Below, one piece after another: positions 28,271-37,262 of a DNA stretch of 64,000 bases; position 1 is the stretch's first letter, and each line of letters opens with the position of its first letter. The stretch is from Curtobacterium sp. MCBA15_009 (lineage in GTDB: Bacteria > Actinomycetota > Actinomycetes > Actinomycetales > Microbacteriaceae): positions 170,759 to 234,758 of the forward strand of contig NZ_MJGO01000037.1 in assembly GCF_001864895.1 (NCBI RefSeq). The letters run 5' to 3'. Below the pieces are notes generated by a model that was not told where the DNA came from, did not search any database, and was given only the letters and a program-made list of their open reading frames with translations. Made by a program: the position numbers and the translations under genes.

Positions 28271-29884
28271 ATGACCACCGAAGACATCCGTTTCTCCGAC
28301 CTCGGCGTCCCCGCGCCGATGGCCGACGTCCTCGCACAGCAGGGCAAGGAGACCGCGTTCCCGATCCAGGCGGACACGCTCCCCGACTCCCTGCAGGGCA
28401 AGGACGTCCTCGGCCGCGGTCGCACCGGCTCCGGCAAGACGATCGCCTTCGCGATCCCGCTCGCCGCCCGCCTCGCCGCCAGCGGCCGCAAGCGCCGCGC
28501 CGGTCGCCCCCGCGCCCTGGTGCTCGCCCCCACCCGTGAGCTCGCGACCCAGATCGACGCGACCCTCGCTCCCCTCGCCAAGGCGATGGGCCTCAACACC
28601 ACGACGATCTTCGGCGGTGTCGGGCAGGGCCGTCAGGTCGACGCCCTCCGCGGCGGCGTCGACGTCGTCGTGGCGTGCCCGGGTCGTCTCGCCGACCTCA
28701 TGCAGCAGGGCCACGTGCACCTGGACGACATCGAGGTCACCGTCCTCGACGAGGCCGACCACATGGCCGACATGGGCTTCCTGCCCGGCGTCACCAAGAT
28801 CATGCAGGCCACGCCGACGAAGGGGCAGCGCCTGCTGTTCTCGGCGACGCTCGACAACGGCGTGGACAAGCTCGTCAAGAAGTTCCTGCACGACCCGGTG
28901 ATGCACTCGGTCGACGACGAGACCAGCCCGGTCGAGGCGATGACGCACCACCTGTTCGAGGTCGCCGACGCCGACGCCAAGAAGCAGCTCGTCACGACGC
29001 TCGCCTCGGGCACCGGCCGCCGCATCCTCTTCATGCGCACGAAGCACCACGCCAAGCGCCTCGCCAAGCAGCTCACCAGTCAGGGCATCCCGGCGGTCGA
29101 CCTGCAGGGCAACCTGTCCCAGGGCGCCCGTGAGCGGAACCTCGCGAAGTTCTCGTCCGGCGAGGCCCTCGTCCTCGTCGCCACCGACGTCGCCGCCCGC
29201 GGTGTGCACGTCGACCACGTCGAGCTCGTCGTGCACGTCGACCCGCCGACCGAGCACAAGGCGTACCTGCACCGCTCCGGCCGCACCGCTCGTGCCGGCT
29301 CGTCCGGCGACGTCGTCACGGTGACGATGCCCGCCGAGCGTCGGGACGTCGCGCAGATGATGCGCGCCGCAGCGATCTCCGTCCAGCCGCAGCGCGTCAC
29401 CGCCGAGTCGCCCGCCGTCACCACCCTGGTCGGCGAGGTCGCCCCGGTCCGCCACGTGGCCGAGGAGCCCGTGCAGCAGCAGCGCCAGCCCCGCCAGCGT
29501 TCCGCCGAGTCCGCCGGTGACGGCGCCGGTCGTCGCCGTGGTCGCGGCGGTCGGTCGGGAGGCGCGGGGCAGCCCGCGCGCGCCGGCTCGGCCACCGAGT
29601 CCGCCGGTACCGCCGGCGGCCGTCAGGGTCGTCCGGCCCGCGGCACCCGGTCCGAGGGCGCCGGTCGCTCGGGCGCCCCGGCCGCCGGTTCGACGGGTGG
29701 TCGTCGCGGCGGCGGTGCCCGTCGCTCGGGCAGCAGCGACGTCGTGCGCGGTGGCTCGTCGGCCGTCTGGTCCTCGGACGGCGGCTACGCCGCCGGCCGT
29801 GGCGCCGGCAACGAGTCGGGCGGCAACCGTCGCGGGAACTCGCGCCGCGCCTCCCGTCCGGCCGGTGCCGCCGACCGCCACTGA
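28271..29884 (+). CDS. DEAD-box ATP-dependent RNA helicase
   Basis: The 537-residue protein shows the DEAD-box order: Q-motif region (FSDLGVPAPMADVLAQQGKETAFPIQ), motif I GRTGSGKT (about 50-57), PTRELATQI, motif II DEAD (about 161-164), motif III SAT, ATDVAARGVHVDHV and the arginine-finger motif HRSGRTARAGSSG. A tail from about residue 400 is Gly/Arg/Ser-rich with RGG-like clusters, typical of RNA chaperone helicases that unwind structured RNA at low temperature or during ribosome assembly. The start has an AAAGG ribosome-binding site. A hairpin terminator follows. Confidence 0.93.
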   Translation: MTTEDIRFSDLGVPAPMADVLAQQGKETAFPIQADTLPDSLQGKDVLGRGRTGSGKTIAFAIPLAARLAASGRKRRAGRPRALVLAPTRELATQIDATLAPLAKAMGLNTTTIFGGVGQGRQVDALRGGVDVVVACPGRLADLMQQGHVHLDDIEVTVLDEADHMADMGFLPGVTKIMQATPTKGQRLLFSATLDNGVDKLVKKFLHDPVMHSVDDETSPVEAMTHHLFEVADADAKKQLVTTLASGTGRRILFMRTKHHAKRLAKQLTSQGIPAVDLQGNLSQGARERNLAKFSSGEALVLVATDVAARGVHVDHVELVVHVDPPTEHKAYLHRSGRTARAGSSGDVVTVTMPAERRDVAQMMRAAAISVQPQRVTAESPAVTTLVGEVAPVRHVAEEPVQQQRQPRQRSAESAGDGAGRRRGRGGRSGGAGQPARAGSATESAGTAGGRQGRPARGTRSEGAGRSGAPAAGSTGGRRGGGARRSGSSDVVRGGSSAVWSSDGGYAAGRGAGNESGGNRRGNSRRASRPAGAADRH

Positions 29885-29910
29885 CCCGTTCGACCGGCCT
29901 CGGCGAACCT

Positions 29911-29939
29911 TGACGTGCGCTGCGAAGCGGCGCACGTCA
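29911..29939 (+). terminator. Terminator of the DEAD-box helicase gene
   Basis: Perfect 10-bp arms TGACGTGCGC / GCGCACGTCA with a 9-nt loop lie 27 nt after the stop. Confidence 0.7.
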
Positions 29940-30013
29940 CCGGGTACCTTCCAGGGCACCGGATGCCGCGCGAGCGGCTGACGGGGAAACGTCAGCTACT
30001 GGAAGGAGTGCCC

Positions 30014-30217
30014 ATGGCAGGCATCGAAGACATCAAGAACGCCGCCGAGAAGGCGGCCGGCAAGGTCAAGGAAGCCGTCGGCAACGCGACCGACAACGAC
30101 CGCCTCAAGGCCGAGGGCCAGACCGACCAGGGCAAGGCCTCGGCGAAGCAGGGCGTCACGGACGTCAAGGACGCCGCACACGGCGTCGCCGACAGCTTCA
30201 AGAACGACAACAAGTAA
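30014..30217 (+). CDS. CsbD-family stress protein
   Basis: The 67-residue protein is a CsbD domain: IEDIKNAAEKAAGKVKEAVGNATDNDRLKAEGQTDQGKA, an Ala/Lys-rich hydrophilic helix bundle. In Bacillus csbD is transcribed by the general stress sigma factor; its molecular role is unknown. The ATG at 30014 has a strong GGAAGGAG five nucleotides upstream, whereas the open frame upstream crosses the preceding terminator. A GGGTAC hexamer at 29942-29947, resembling the -10 of alternative stress sigma factors, lies upstream but no matching -35 is evident. Confidence 0.9.
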   Translation: MAGIEDIKNAAEKAAGKVKEAVGNATDNDRLKAEGQTDQGKASAKQGVTDVKDAAHGVADSFKNDNK

Positions 30218-30239
30218 GCCGGTCCCGCACCGCGCTGCG

Positions 30240-30271
30240 AAGCCCCCGGATCCGATCGGATCCGGGGGCTT
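30240..30271. terminator. Bidirectional terminator between csbD and the NUDIX-like gene
   Basis: A perfect inverted repeat with 14-bp arms (AAGCCCCCGGATCC and its complement) and a GATC centre lies between convergent stops. Confidence 0.9.
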
Positions 30272-30296
30272 CGTCGTGTCGGGTCCAGGGGACCGG

Positions 30297-30851
30297 TCAG
30301 GGCAACGCGCCGACCGAGGCCAGGCCGGCACGGAGCAGTGCACCACGGCCGCCCTCCATCTCGTTGGCGACCGCGTCCGAGGCGGCCTCCATCGGGCTCA
30401 TCCAGGTGAGCTCGAGGGCGTCCTGGCGCGGCTCGCACGTGCCCGTGACCGGGACGACGTACGCGAGCGAGATCGCGTGCTGGCGCTCGTCGGTGTAGAC
30501 CGAGGCGCCCGGCAGCGGGAAGTACTCGGCGACGGTGAACGGGGTCGGGCTCGACGGCAGCTGCGGGAACGCCATCGGACCGAGGTCCTTCTCGAGGTGC
30601 CGGAACAGGGCGGTGCGGATGGACTCGCCGAACATCACGCGGCCGGAGACGAGCGTGCGGGCGATCGAACCGCTCGGGGAGACCCGCAGGAGCACGCCCA
30701 CCTCGGTCACGACGCCGAGACCGTCGGTGCGGACCGGGACGGCCTCGACGTAGCAGATCGGCAGCCGGCGTCGGACGGTCGCGAGTTCCTCGTCGGACAG
30801 CCAGCCGGAACCGGAGTCGGGATCGGGGTCGGGGGTTCGCAGCGTGGCCAT
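30297..30851 (-). CDS. DUF4916 / NUDIX-fold protein with degenerate Nudix box
   Basis: The 184-residue product matches the DUF4916 branch of the NUDIX superfamily: WLSDEELATVRRRLPICYVEAVPVRTD, VGVLLRVSPSGSIARTLVSGRVMFGESIRTALFRHLEKDLG and SLAYVVPVTG. The canonical Nudix box requires RExxEE; here the region reads RHLEKDLG, so the catalytic Glu pair is altered and hydrolase activity is uncertain. It is widespread in Actinobacteria as a single gene. It is divergent from the hydrolase at 30926. Confidence 0.8.
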   Translation of the reverse strand: MATLRTPDPDPDSGSGWLSDEELATVRRRLPICYVEAVPVRTDGLGVVTEVGVLLRVSPSGSIARTLVSGRVMFGESIRTALFRHLEKDLGPMAFPQLPSSPTPFTVAEYFPLPGASVYTDERQHAISLAYVVPVTGTCEPRQDALELTWMSPMEAASDAVANEMEGGRGALLRAGLASVGALP

Positions 30852-30912
30852 GCACCGTGTCTACCAGGGCCGGCGGCGAGTTCGGCGCACGGCGCGGGCA
30901 CCTGTGGACGGT

Positions 30913-30918
30913 TAGCGT
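30913..30918 (+). promoter_or_regulatory. -10 box deciding the GTG start at 30926
   Basis: TAGCGT ends seven nucleotides before the GTG; an alternative GTG at 30917 would overlap the box. Confidence 0.45.
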
Positions 30919-30925
30919 GGTCACC

Positions 30926-31543
30926 GTGATCGATGCGGACGTGGTGCGGTGGACCAGACCGGAGTCGGAACGGGCCGGGACGCCCCTGCTCGTGGCCATG
31001 CACGGGGTCGGGTCGGACGAGCAGGACCTGCTCGGCCTCGCACCCGCACTGCCGCCGGCCTGGACGGTCGCGTCGCTGCGCGCCCCGATGCCGTGGGGTC
31101 AGGGGTTCAGCTGGTACCCGCTCGGGACGCAGGGCTCCCCCGCGCTCGCGCCGGTGGACGACGCCGTCGCCGGGGTGCTCCGCTGGGTCGACGCCGTCGC
31201 CGCCGACCACCCGAGGATCGGACTGCTCGGCTTCTCGCAGGGCGGTTCGATGGCGCTCCAGCTCCTGCGTGCCCGGCCCGCGGGCTTCGCCTTCGCAGTG
31301 TCGCTGTCCGGGTTCGTGGTGCCCGGCGTCACCGACGCACGGGACGAGGCCGTGGCAGCCGTCCGGCCGCGCGTGTTCCTCGGGCACGGCGACCTCGATC
31401 CGGTGATCCCGGTCGAGGCCACCGCGCGCACGCAGGCGTGGGCGGTGACGCACACCGACGTGACCGACCGGACGTACGCGGGCCTGCCGCACGCGGTGTC
31501 GGCGGCGGAGCTGGCGGACGTGGCCGCGTTCATCGGGGCGTAG
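30926..31543 (+). CDS. Phospholipase/carboxylesterase-family alpha/beta hydrolase
   Basis: The 205-residue product has an oxyanion-hole segment VAMHGVGSDEQDLLGL, nucleophile elbow GFSQGGS (Ser about 104), an acid in GHGDLDPVIP and a His in GLPHAVS, so the full catalytic triad is present. This pattern belongs to the YpfH/AB_hydrolase_2 carboxylesterases, which hydrolyse short-chain esters or lysophospholipids; the substrate is unknown. The start follows the -10 box upstream. A 9-bp tandem repeat lies just beyond the stop. Confidence 0.85.
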   Translation: MIDADVVRWTRPESERAGTPLLVAMHGVGSDEQDLLGLAPALPPAWTVASLRAPMPWGQGFSWYPLGTQGSPALAPVDDAVAGVLRWVDAVAADHPRIGLLGFSQGGSMALQLLRARPAGFAFAVSLSGFVVPGVTDARDEAVAAVRPRVFLGHGDLDPVIPVEATARTQAWAVTHTDVTDRTYAGLPHAVSAAELADVAAFIGA

Positions 31544-31546
31544 TCG

Positions 31547-31602
31547 GCGCGCTCGGCGCGCTCGAGGCGCTCGAGGTGCTCGAGGCGCTCGAGGCGCTCG
31601 GT
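31547..31602 (+). repeat. 9-bp tandem repeat (GGCGCTCGA-type)
   Basis: About six imperfect copies of a 9-mer close to GGCGCTCGA run in tandem between the convergent genes at 31543 and 31700. No coding or terminator role is evident; the copy number may vary between strains. Confidence 0.7.
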
Positions 31603-31699
31603 GAGCAGGAACGGTCGGGTCCGGTGTGCGGACTCGACCGTTGCTGCTCACGATGTGGACGGGAGGCGCGGGGTGGGCCGCCACCGTGCCTGCTGTCCG

Positions 31700-32347
31700 T
31701 CAGTCGGCGAGGATCTGCAGCAGGTCCTTGCGGAGCTGGTCGATCTTGGCGGTGGCGGCCTTCGCCTGCTCCTCCGTCGCGCTGGTGCGGTACATGTGCA
31801 GGACGCCCATGGTCTTCCGGAGCGCCTCGACGAACTCGCGCGACGAGTCCGGCAGGCCCGGCGCGTCGAAGGCCGCGGCGATGTCGTCCGCCTTGGCCTG
31901 CGCCTCGGCCCTGCCCGCGTCGGTGAGCTCGAAGAGCGTCTTCCGGCCGTCGCCCGTCGAGACGACGAGGTCCTCGTCCACCAGCTGCTGGAGCGTCGGG
32001 TAGACCGAGCCGGGGCTCGGCTTCCAGGCGCCGTCGGTGCGTTCGGCGATGGTCTTGATGACGGCGTAGCCGTTCTGCGGGCCCTCGGCCAGCAGGCCGA
32101 GGATCGCGAGGCGGACGTCGCCGCGGCGACGGCGTTCCCGGCCGAAGCCGGGACCGCCGAACCCCGGACCGCCGAAGCCGGGTCCGAATCCGGGGCCGAA
32201 GCCGCGACCGAAGCCGCCGCGTCCGCCGTGGTCGTGGTCGCCGCGGTCGCGGCCGGGGAAGCCGGCGCCGTGGTGGTGCCGCGCGCCGCCGAAGTGGGGG
32301 CCGCGCGGGTGCTGGTCGGTGTCGAAGTGGTCGTGCATGGGTCGCAT
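31700..32347 (-). CDS. PadR-family transcription regulator with Gly/His-rich N-terminus
   Basis: The 215-residue protein has a 70-residue N-terminal tail rich in His, Gly, Phe and Arg (repeated GFGPGFGGPGFG), then a PadR winged helix (DVRLAILGLLAEGPQNGYAVIKTIAERTDGAWKPSPGSVYPTLQQLVDEDLV) and a C-terminal helical dimerisation region. PadR proteins repress their own gene and nearby efflux genes in response to small molecules. The His-rich tail might bind metal. GGAAGGA precedes the ATG. A promoter with an overlapping inverted repeat lies upstream, which suggests autoregulation. Confidence 0.85.
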   Translation of the reverse strand: MRPMHDHFDTDQHPRGPHFGGARHHHGAGFPGRDRGDHDHGGRGGFGRGFGPGFGPGFGGPGFGGPGFGRERRRRGDVRLAILGLLAEGPQNGYAVIKTIAERTDGAWKPSPGSVYPTLQQLVDEDLVVSTGDGRKTLFELTDAGRAEAQAKADDIAAAFDAPGLPDSSREFVEALRKTMGVLHMYRTSATEEQAKAATAKIDQLRKDLLQILAD

Positions 32348-32423
32348 GGTGCGTCCTTCCGTCGTGCTGAGTCGGCTCGCGGACGGTGTGACAGGATCGT
32401 CTTCGTCGTATCGCGATGTCTGA

Positions 32424-32453
32424 ACGATAGATCGTTACCTATCGCTTCGTCAA
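32424..32453 (-). promoter_or_regulatory. padR promoter with overlapping operator
   Basis: On the minus strand -35 TTGACG (32448-32453) and -10 TATCGT (32424-32429) are 18 nt apart. An inverted repeat CGATAG-N8-CTATCG (32425-32444) covers the -10 and spacer, as expected of an autorepressor site. Confidence 0.6.
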
Positions 32454-32507
32454 GGGGTACGTCCGCACGGGCCGCTGTCGGTGGTGACGGGCAGGATGGG
32501 TCGGACC

Positions 32508-35500
32508 ATGACGGACGTCTTCGAGCGCTTCTCCCCCGCCACCGCCGAGTGGTTCCGCGGCGCCTTCGACGCCCCCACCCCGGCGCAGGCCGGCGCATGG
32601 GACGCCGTCTCCACGGGGCAGCACGCGCTCGTCATCGCCCCGACGGGCTCCGGCAAGACCCTGGCGTCGTTCCTGTGGTCGATCGACCGGCTCATCAGCG
32701 CGACGGACCGCCCGCCGGCGAAGCAGCGCACGCGCGTGCTCTACGTCTCCCCGCTCAAGGCCCTCGGTGTCGACGTCGAACGCAACCTGCGCAGCCCGCT
32801 CGTCGGGATCACCCAGACCGCGCGACGCCTCGGACTCGAACCCCCGGACGTCACCGTCGGCGTCCGGAGCGGTGACACCCCGTCGTCCGACCGGCAGAAG
32901 CTGCTGCGACAGCCGCCGGACATCCTCATCACGACCCCCGAGTCCCTCTACCTGATGCTCACGTCGCAGGCGCGCGAGACGCTGGTCAACGTGGACACCG
33001 TCATCGTCGACGAGGTCCACGCCGTCGCGTCGACCAAGCGCGGCGCCCACCTCGCCGTCTCGCTGGAACGCCTCGACGACCTGCTCGAGAAGCCCGTGCA
33101 GCGCATCGGGCTGTCCGCGACCGTCCGCCCGGCAGAAGAGGTCGCCCGCTTCCTCGGTGGCCGCGCCCCGGTGACGATCATCGCGCCGCCCGCCCAGAAG
33201 ACCTTCGACCTGCGTGTGGTCGTGCCGGTCGACGACATGACCGAGCTCGGCGCACCGCCCGTCGGCGCCGACGCCACCGACGCGCCGACGAACGGCTCGA
33301 TCTGGCCCCACGTCGAGGAACGCGTGGTCGACCTCATCGAGGAACACCGGTCGACCATCGTGTTCGCGAACTCGCGGCGACTGGCCGAGCGGTTGACCGC
33401 GCGGCTCAACGAGATCCACGAGGAACGCGTGCTCGCGGCCGCAGCACCGACAGAGGCCGCAGCGTCCCTCGTGCCGGCGGGTGGTCCGTCGGCCGGTGGC
33501 GGCCGTCCGCAGTCCCCCGCGCGGACGTCGGCGCACGCCGTCGCTCCGCAACGGCCGCCCGCGCAGCTCATCGGTGCGTCCGGGCAGACGGGCGGCGGCG
33601 GGTCCGACGCCACGGTCCCCGCGCTCGCCCGCGCCCACCACGGCTCGGTGTCGAAGGACCAGCGCGCCATCATCGAGGACGACCTGAAGTCCGGACGACT
33701 GCGGTGCGTGGTCGCCACGAGCTCGCTCGAACTCGGCATCGACATGGGCGAGGTCGATCTCGTCGTGCAGGTCGAGGCGCCGCCGTCCGTCGCCAGCGGG
33801 CTGCAGCGCGTCGGCCGCGCCGGCCACCAGGTCGGCGAGATCTCCCGAGGCGTGCTGTTCCCGAAGCACCGCGCCGACCTCGTCAACAGCGCGGTCACCG
33901 TCGAGCGGATGGTCTCCGGGCAGATCGAGTCGATCTCGGTCCCCGCCAACCCGCTCGACGTCCTCGCCCAGCACACCGTCGCCGCCGGGGCGATCGACAC
34001 CGTCGACGTCGAGCACTGGTTCGACCTGGTCCGCCGCAGCGCCCCCTTCAGCGGACTCCCGCGTTCGGCGTTCGACGCCACGCTCGACCTGGTGACCGGC
34101 CGCTACCCGAGCGACGAGTTCGCCGAACTCCGCCCGCGGCTGGTCTGGGACCGCGTGCACGGCACCCTGACCGGCCGGCCAGGGGCCCAGCGGCTCGCGG
34201 TGACGAGCGGCGGCACCATCCCCGACCGCGGCATGTTCGGGGTGTTCATGGTGGGCGAGAAGGCGTCCCGCGTCGGCGAGCTCGACGAGGAGATGGTCTA
34301 CGAGTCCCGCGTCGGCGACGTCTTCGCACTCGGTGCGACGAGCTGGCGGATCGAGGAGATCACGCACGACCGCGTCATCGTCAGCCCCGCCTTCGGGCAG
34401 CCCGGTCGGGTGCCCTTCTGGAAGGGCGACGGCATCGGCCGCCCCGCCGAGCTCGGGCGTGCGACGGGGGCCTTCGTGCGCGAGGTCGAGGGCGCCTCGG
34501 ACGACGACGCCCGTGCCCGGGTCGCGGCGGGCGGCCTCGACGAGCGCGCCGTCACGAACCTGCTGACCTTCCTGCGTGACCAGCGCGTCGCCACCGGGCA
34601 CGTGCCGAACGACACCACGCTCGTGGTCGAACGGTTCCGCGACGAACTCGGCGACTGGCGGCTCATCCTGCACTCGCCGTACGGCATGCAGGTGCACGCA
34701 CCGTGGGCGCTCGCGGTCGGTGCCCGGTTGCACGAGCGGCACGGCATCGACGGCGACGCCATGGCCGCCGACGACGGCATCGTCGTCCGGATCCCCGAGA
34801 CCGACGCCGAACCCCCCGGCGCCGACCTGTTCGTGTTCGAGCGCGACGACCTCGAAGCCCTGGTCACCGACGAGGTCGGCGGCTCGGCACTCTTCGCGGC
34901 CCGGTTCCGCGAGTGCGCGGCGCGTGCGCTCCTGCTGCCGCGCCGGAACCCGGGGCAGCGGTCGCCGCTCTGGCAGCAGCGGCAACGGGCCTCGCAGCTG
35001 CTCGAGGTCGCCCGCAAGTACCCGACGTTCCCGATCGTGCTCGAGACCGTGCGCGAGGTCCTGCAGGACGTGTACGACGTGCCGGCCCTGCTCGGCATCG
35101 CGGACGAGATCGCGGGCCGCCGCATCCGCCTGGTCGAGACCGAGACCGAGACCCCGTCGCCCTTCGCCCGGTCGATCCTGTTCGGGTACGTCGCGGCGTT
35201 CATGTACGAGGGCGACTCGCCCCTGGCCGAGCGACGGGCCGCGGCGCTGTCGCTCGACTCCACCCTGCTCGGCGAGCTGCTCGGCCGCGCCGAACTGCGC
35301 GAGCTGCTCGACCCCGCCGTCATCGCGTCCGTCGAGCAGGACCTGCAACGGCTCTCGCCCGACCGTCGCGCCCGCGACGCCGAGGGGCTCGTCGACGTGC
35401 TGCGCCTGGTCGGGGCGCTGGAGCTGTCCGAGGCCGTGGACCGCAGCTGGCTCTCCGACGCCCCGGACCGCGCGGCGGCCGAGACCGAGGTCCGCGAGAC

Positions 35501-37262
35501 CCTCACCGCCCTGGAACGCGACCGCCGCGTCCTGTCGTTCTCGCACGCCGGGTCGACCCGGTGGGCCGTGATCGAGGACGCCTCCCGACTCCGCGATGCC
35601 CTCGGCGTGCCCCTGCCGATCGGGGTGCCGACGGCGTTCGTGGAACCCGTCGCCGACCCCCTCGGCGACCTGATCGGCCGGTACGCCCGCTCGCACGGGC
35701 CCTTCTCGGCGCAGGACGCCGCGGGACGGCTCGGGCTCGGCATCGCCGTCGTGCAGGACACCCTGCGCCGGCTCGTCGCCGACCGCCGGGTGGTCGAGGG
35801 CGAGTTCCGACCCGACCGCCAGGGCGCCGAGTGGTGCGACTCCGAGGTCCTCCGCCGGATCCGCACCAAGTCGCTCGCCGCCCTCCGCCACGAGGTCGAG
35901 CCGGTCTCACCGGACACGCTCGCCCGCTTCCTGCCGGCATGGCAGCACGTGCAGGCCCCCGGCACCCGCGGCGGCCTGCGCGGCGTCGACGGCGTGCTGC
36001 AGGTCGTCGACCAGCTCGCCGGCGTCGCGCTGCCGGCCAGCGCGTGGGAGACCCTGGTGCTGCCGACCCGTGTGACCGACTACTCGACGAGCATGCTCGA
36101 CGAGCTCACCGCCACGGGCGAGGTCCTCTGGTCCGGCGGCGGCACCCTGCCCGGCAACGACGGGTGGGTGCGCCTGCACCTGGCCGAGTCCGCCGCGACG
36201 ACGCTCGCCGAGCCCTCCGGCGACGAGACGACCGAGCTGCAGCGCGACGTGCTCGGCGCCCTGGCCGGCGGCGGCGCGTACTTCTTCCGACAGCTCGGAC
36301 AGGCCGTCGGCAGCACCGACGACAAGGCACTGACCACCGCCCTGTGGGACCTCGTCTGGGCCGGGCAGATCACGAACGACACCTTCGCGCCGCTCCGCGC
36401 CATGCTCGGCGGTGCGGCGAAGAGCACGAGCACGCCCCGGGCACGGGCCTACCGCGGTCGTCGCCGTCCGACCCTGCCGACGCAGTCCGGACCGCCGTCC
36501 GTCGGCGGCCGCTGGTCGCTGCTGCCCCTGGCCGAGTCCGACTCGACGCTGCGCGCCGCCGCGACCGCCGAACAACTGCTCGAGCGCTACGGCGTCGTGA
36601 CCCGCGGGGCCGTGCAGGTCGAGGGGGTCCGGGGCGGGTTCGCCGGCGTCTACCGGGTGCTCTCCCGGTTCGAGGAGTCCGGCCGGGCCCGCCGCGGGTA
36701 CTTCATCGAGGGACTCGGGGCGGCGCAGTTCGCGACCGGTCCGACCATCGACCGGCTGCGCACCTACGCCCGTGACCTCGACGACGACGAACGCACCGAC
36801 CCGGACCGGAAGCGCGAGGCACTGACGCTCGCGGCGACCGACCCCGCGAACCCCTTCGGAGCGTCGCTGCCGTGGCCGACGGATGCGCCGACGGGCGACA
36901 CCGACGACACCGACGGCTCCGGCGGCTCCGGCGGCTCTGGCGGCTCTGCGGGCGGCGACGACGTCGGGACGAAGGCTCGCGGTCACCGCCCCGGTCGCAA
37001 GGCCGGCGCCCTGGTGACGACGGTCGACGGTCGACTCGCGGTCTACGTCGAGCGCGGCGGCAAGTCCGTGCTGACGTTCACCGACGACCCGGCGGACCTC
37101 GCGGTCGCGGCCGCGTCGATCGCGACGACCGTGCGGACCGGGCTGCGGAAGCTCGCCGTGGAACGGGTCGACGGCGACTTCGTCCTCGAGACCCCGCTCG
37201 GCGGCGCACTGCGCGAGGCCGGGTTCACCGCCACCCCGCAGGGACTCCGGCTCCGTGCCTGA
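32508..37262 (+). CDS. lhr: Lhr-type ATP-dependent DNA helicase
   Basis: Lhr is a large superfamily 2 3'-5' helicase active on DNA:RNA and DNA duplexes and tied to DNA repair. The 1584-residue protein has Walker A APTGSGKTLA (about 46-53), DEVHAVAS, SATVRP and the C-terminal helicase motif RVGRAGHQVG. The Lhr winged-helix/core domains fill the middle, and a long C-terminal extension ends after a Gly/Ser linker (about 1470-1490). A low-complexity insert of about 70 residues (310-380) separates the RecA domains. It is followed by a DNA glycosylase gene overlapping by eight bases, the same pairing as Mycobacterium tuberculosis Rv3296-Rv3297. Confidence 0.94.
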   Translation: MTDVFERFSPATAEWFRGAFDAPTPAQAGAWDAVSTGQHALVIAPTGSGKTLASFLWSIDRLISATDRPPAKQRTRVLYVSPLKALGVDVERNLRSPLVGITQTARRLGLEPPDVTVGVRSGDTPSSDRQKLLRQPPDILITTPESLYLMLTSQARETLVNVDTVIVDEVHAVASTKRGAHLAVSLERLDDLLEKPVQRIGLSATVRPAEEVARFLGGRAPVTIIAPPAQKTFDLRVVVPVDDMTELGAPPVGADATDAPTNGSIWPHVEERVVDLIEEHRSTIVFANSRRLAERLTARLNEIHEERVLAAAAPTEAAASLVPAGGPSAGGGRPQSPARTSAHAVAPQRPPAQLIGASGQTGGGGSDATVPALARAHHGSVSKDQRAIIEDDLKSGRLRCVVATSSLELGIDMGEVDLVVQVEAPPSVASGLQRVGRAGHQVGEISRGVLFPKHRADLVNSAVTVERMVSGQIESISVPANPLDVLAQHTVAAGAIDTVDVEHWFDLVRRSAPFSGLPRSAFDATLDLVTGRYPSDEFAELRPRLVWDRVHGTLTGRPGAQRLAVTSGGTIPDRGMFGVFMVGEKASRVGELDEEMVYESRVGDVFALGATSWRIEEITHDRVIVSPAFGQPGRVPFWKGDGIGRPAELGRATGAFVREVEGASDDDARARVAAGGLDERAVTNLLTFLRDQRVATGHVPNDTTLVVERFRDELGDWRLILHSPYGMQVHAPWALAVGARLHERHGIDGDAMAADDGIVVRIPETDAEPPGADLFVFERDDLEALVTDEVGGSALFAARFRECAARALLLPRRNPGQRSPLWQQRQRASQLLEVARKYPTFPIVLETVREVLQDVYDVPALLGIADEIAGRRIRLVETETETPSPFARSILFGYVAAFMYEGDSPLAERRAAALSLDSTLLGELLGRAELRELLDPAVIASVEQDLQRLSPDRRARDAEGLVDVLRLVGALELSEAVDRSWLSDAPDRAAAETEVRETLTALERDRRVLSFSHAGSTRWAVIEDASRLRDALGVPLPIGVPTAFVEPVADPLGDLIGRYARSHGPFSAQDAAGRLGLGIAVVQDTLRRLVADRRVVEGEFRPDRQGAEWCDSEVLRRIRTKSLAALRHEVEPVSPDTLARFLPAWQHVQAPGTRGGLRGVDGVLQVVDQLAGVALPASAWETLVLPTRVTDYSTSMLDELTATGEVLWSGGGTLPGNDGWVRLHLAESAATTLAEPSGDETTELQRDVLGALAGGGAYFFRQLGQAVGSTDDKALTTALWDLVWAGQITNDTFAPLRAMLGGAAKSTSTPRARAYRGRRRPTLPTQSGPPSVGGRWSLLPLAESDSTLRAAATAEQLLERYGVVTRGAVQVEGVRGGFAGVYRVLSRFEESGRARRGYFIEGLGAAQFATGPTIDRLRTYARDLDDDERTDPDRKREALTLAATDPANPFGASLPWPTDAPTGDTDDTDGSGGSGGSGGSAGGDDVGTKARGHRPGRKAGALVTTVDGRLAVYVERGGKSVLTFTDDPADLAVAAASIATTVRTGLRKLAVERVDGDFVLETPLGGALREAGFTATPQGLRLRA

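Noticed and set aside
28132..28539. Possible upstream ORF starting MIEHLTKVPRLLCCGDC in the helicase leader
   Set aside because: It has no ribosome-binding site and runs far into the helicase gene in another frame, so it is not a typical leader peptide.
33430..33640. Low-complexity insert in Lhr considered as a frameshift or inserted element
   Set aside because: The reading frame is continuous and Lhr homologues vary in length at this linker between the RecA domains.
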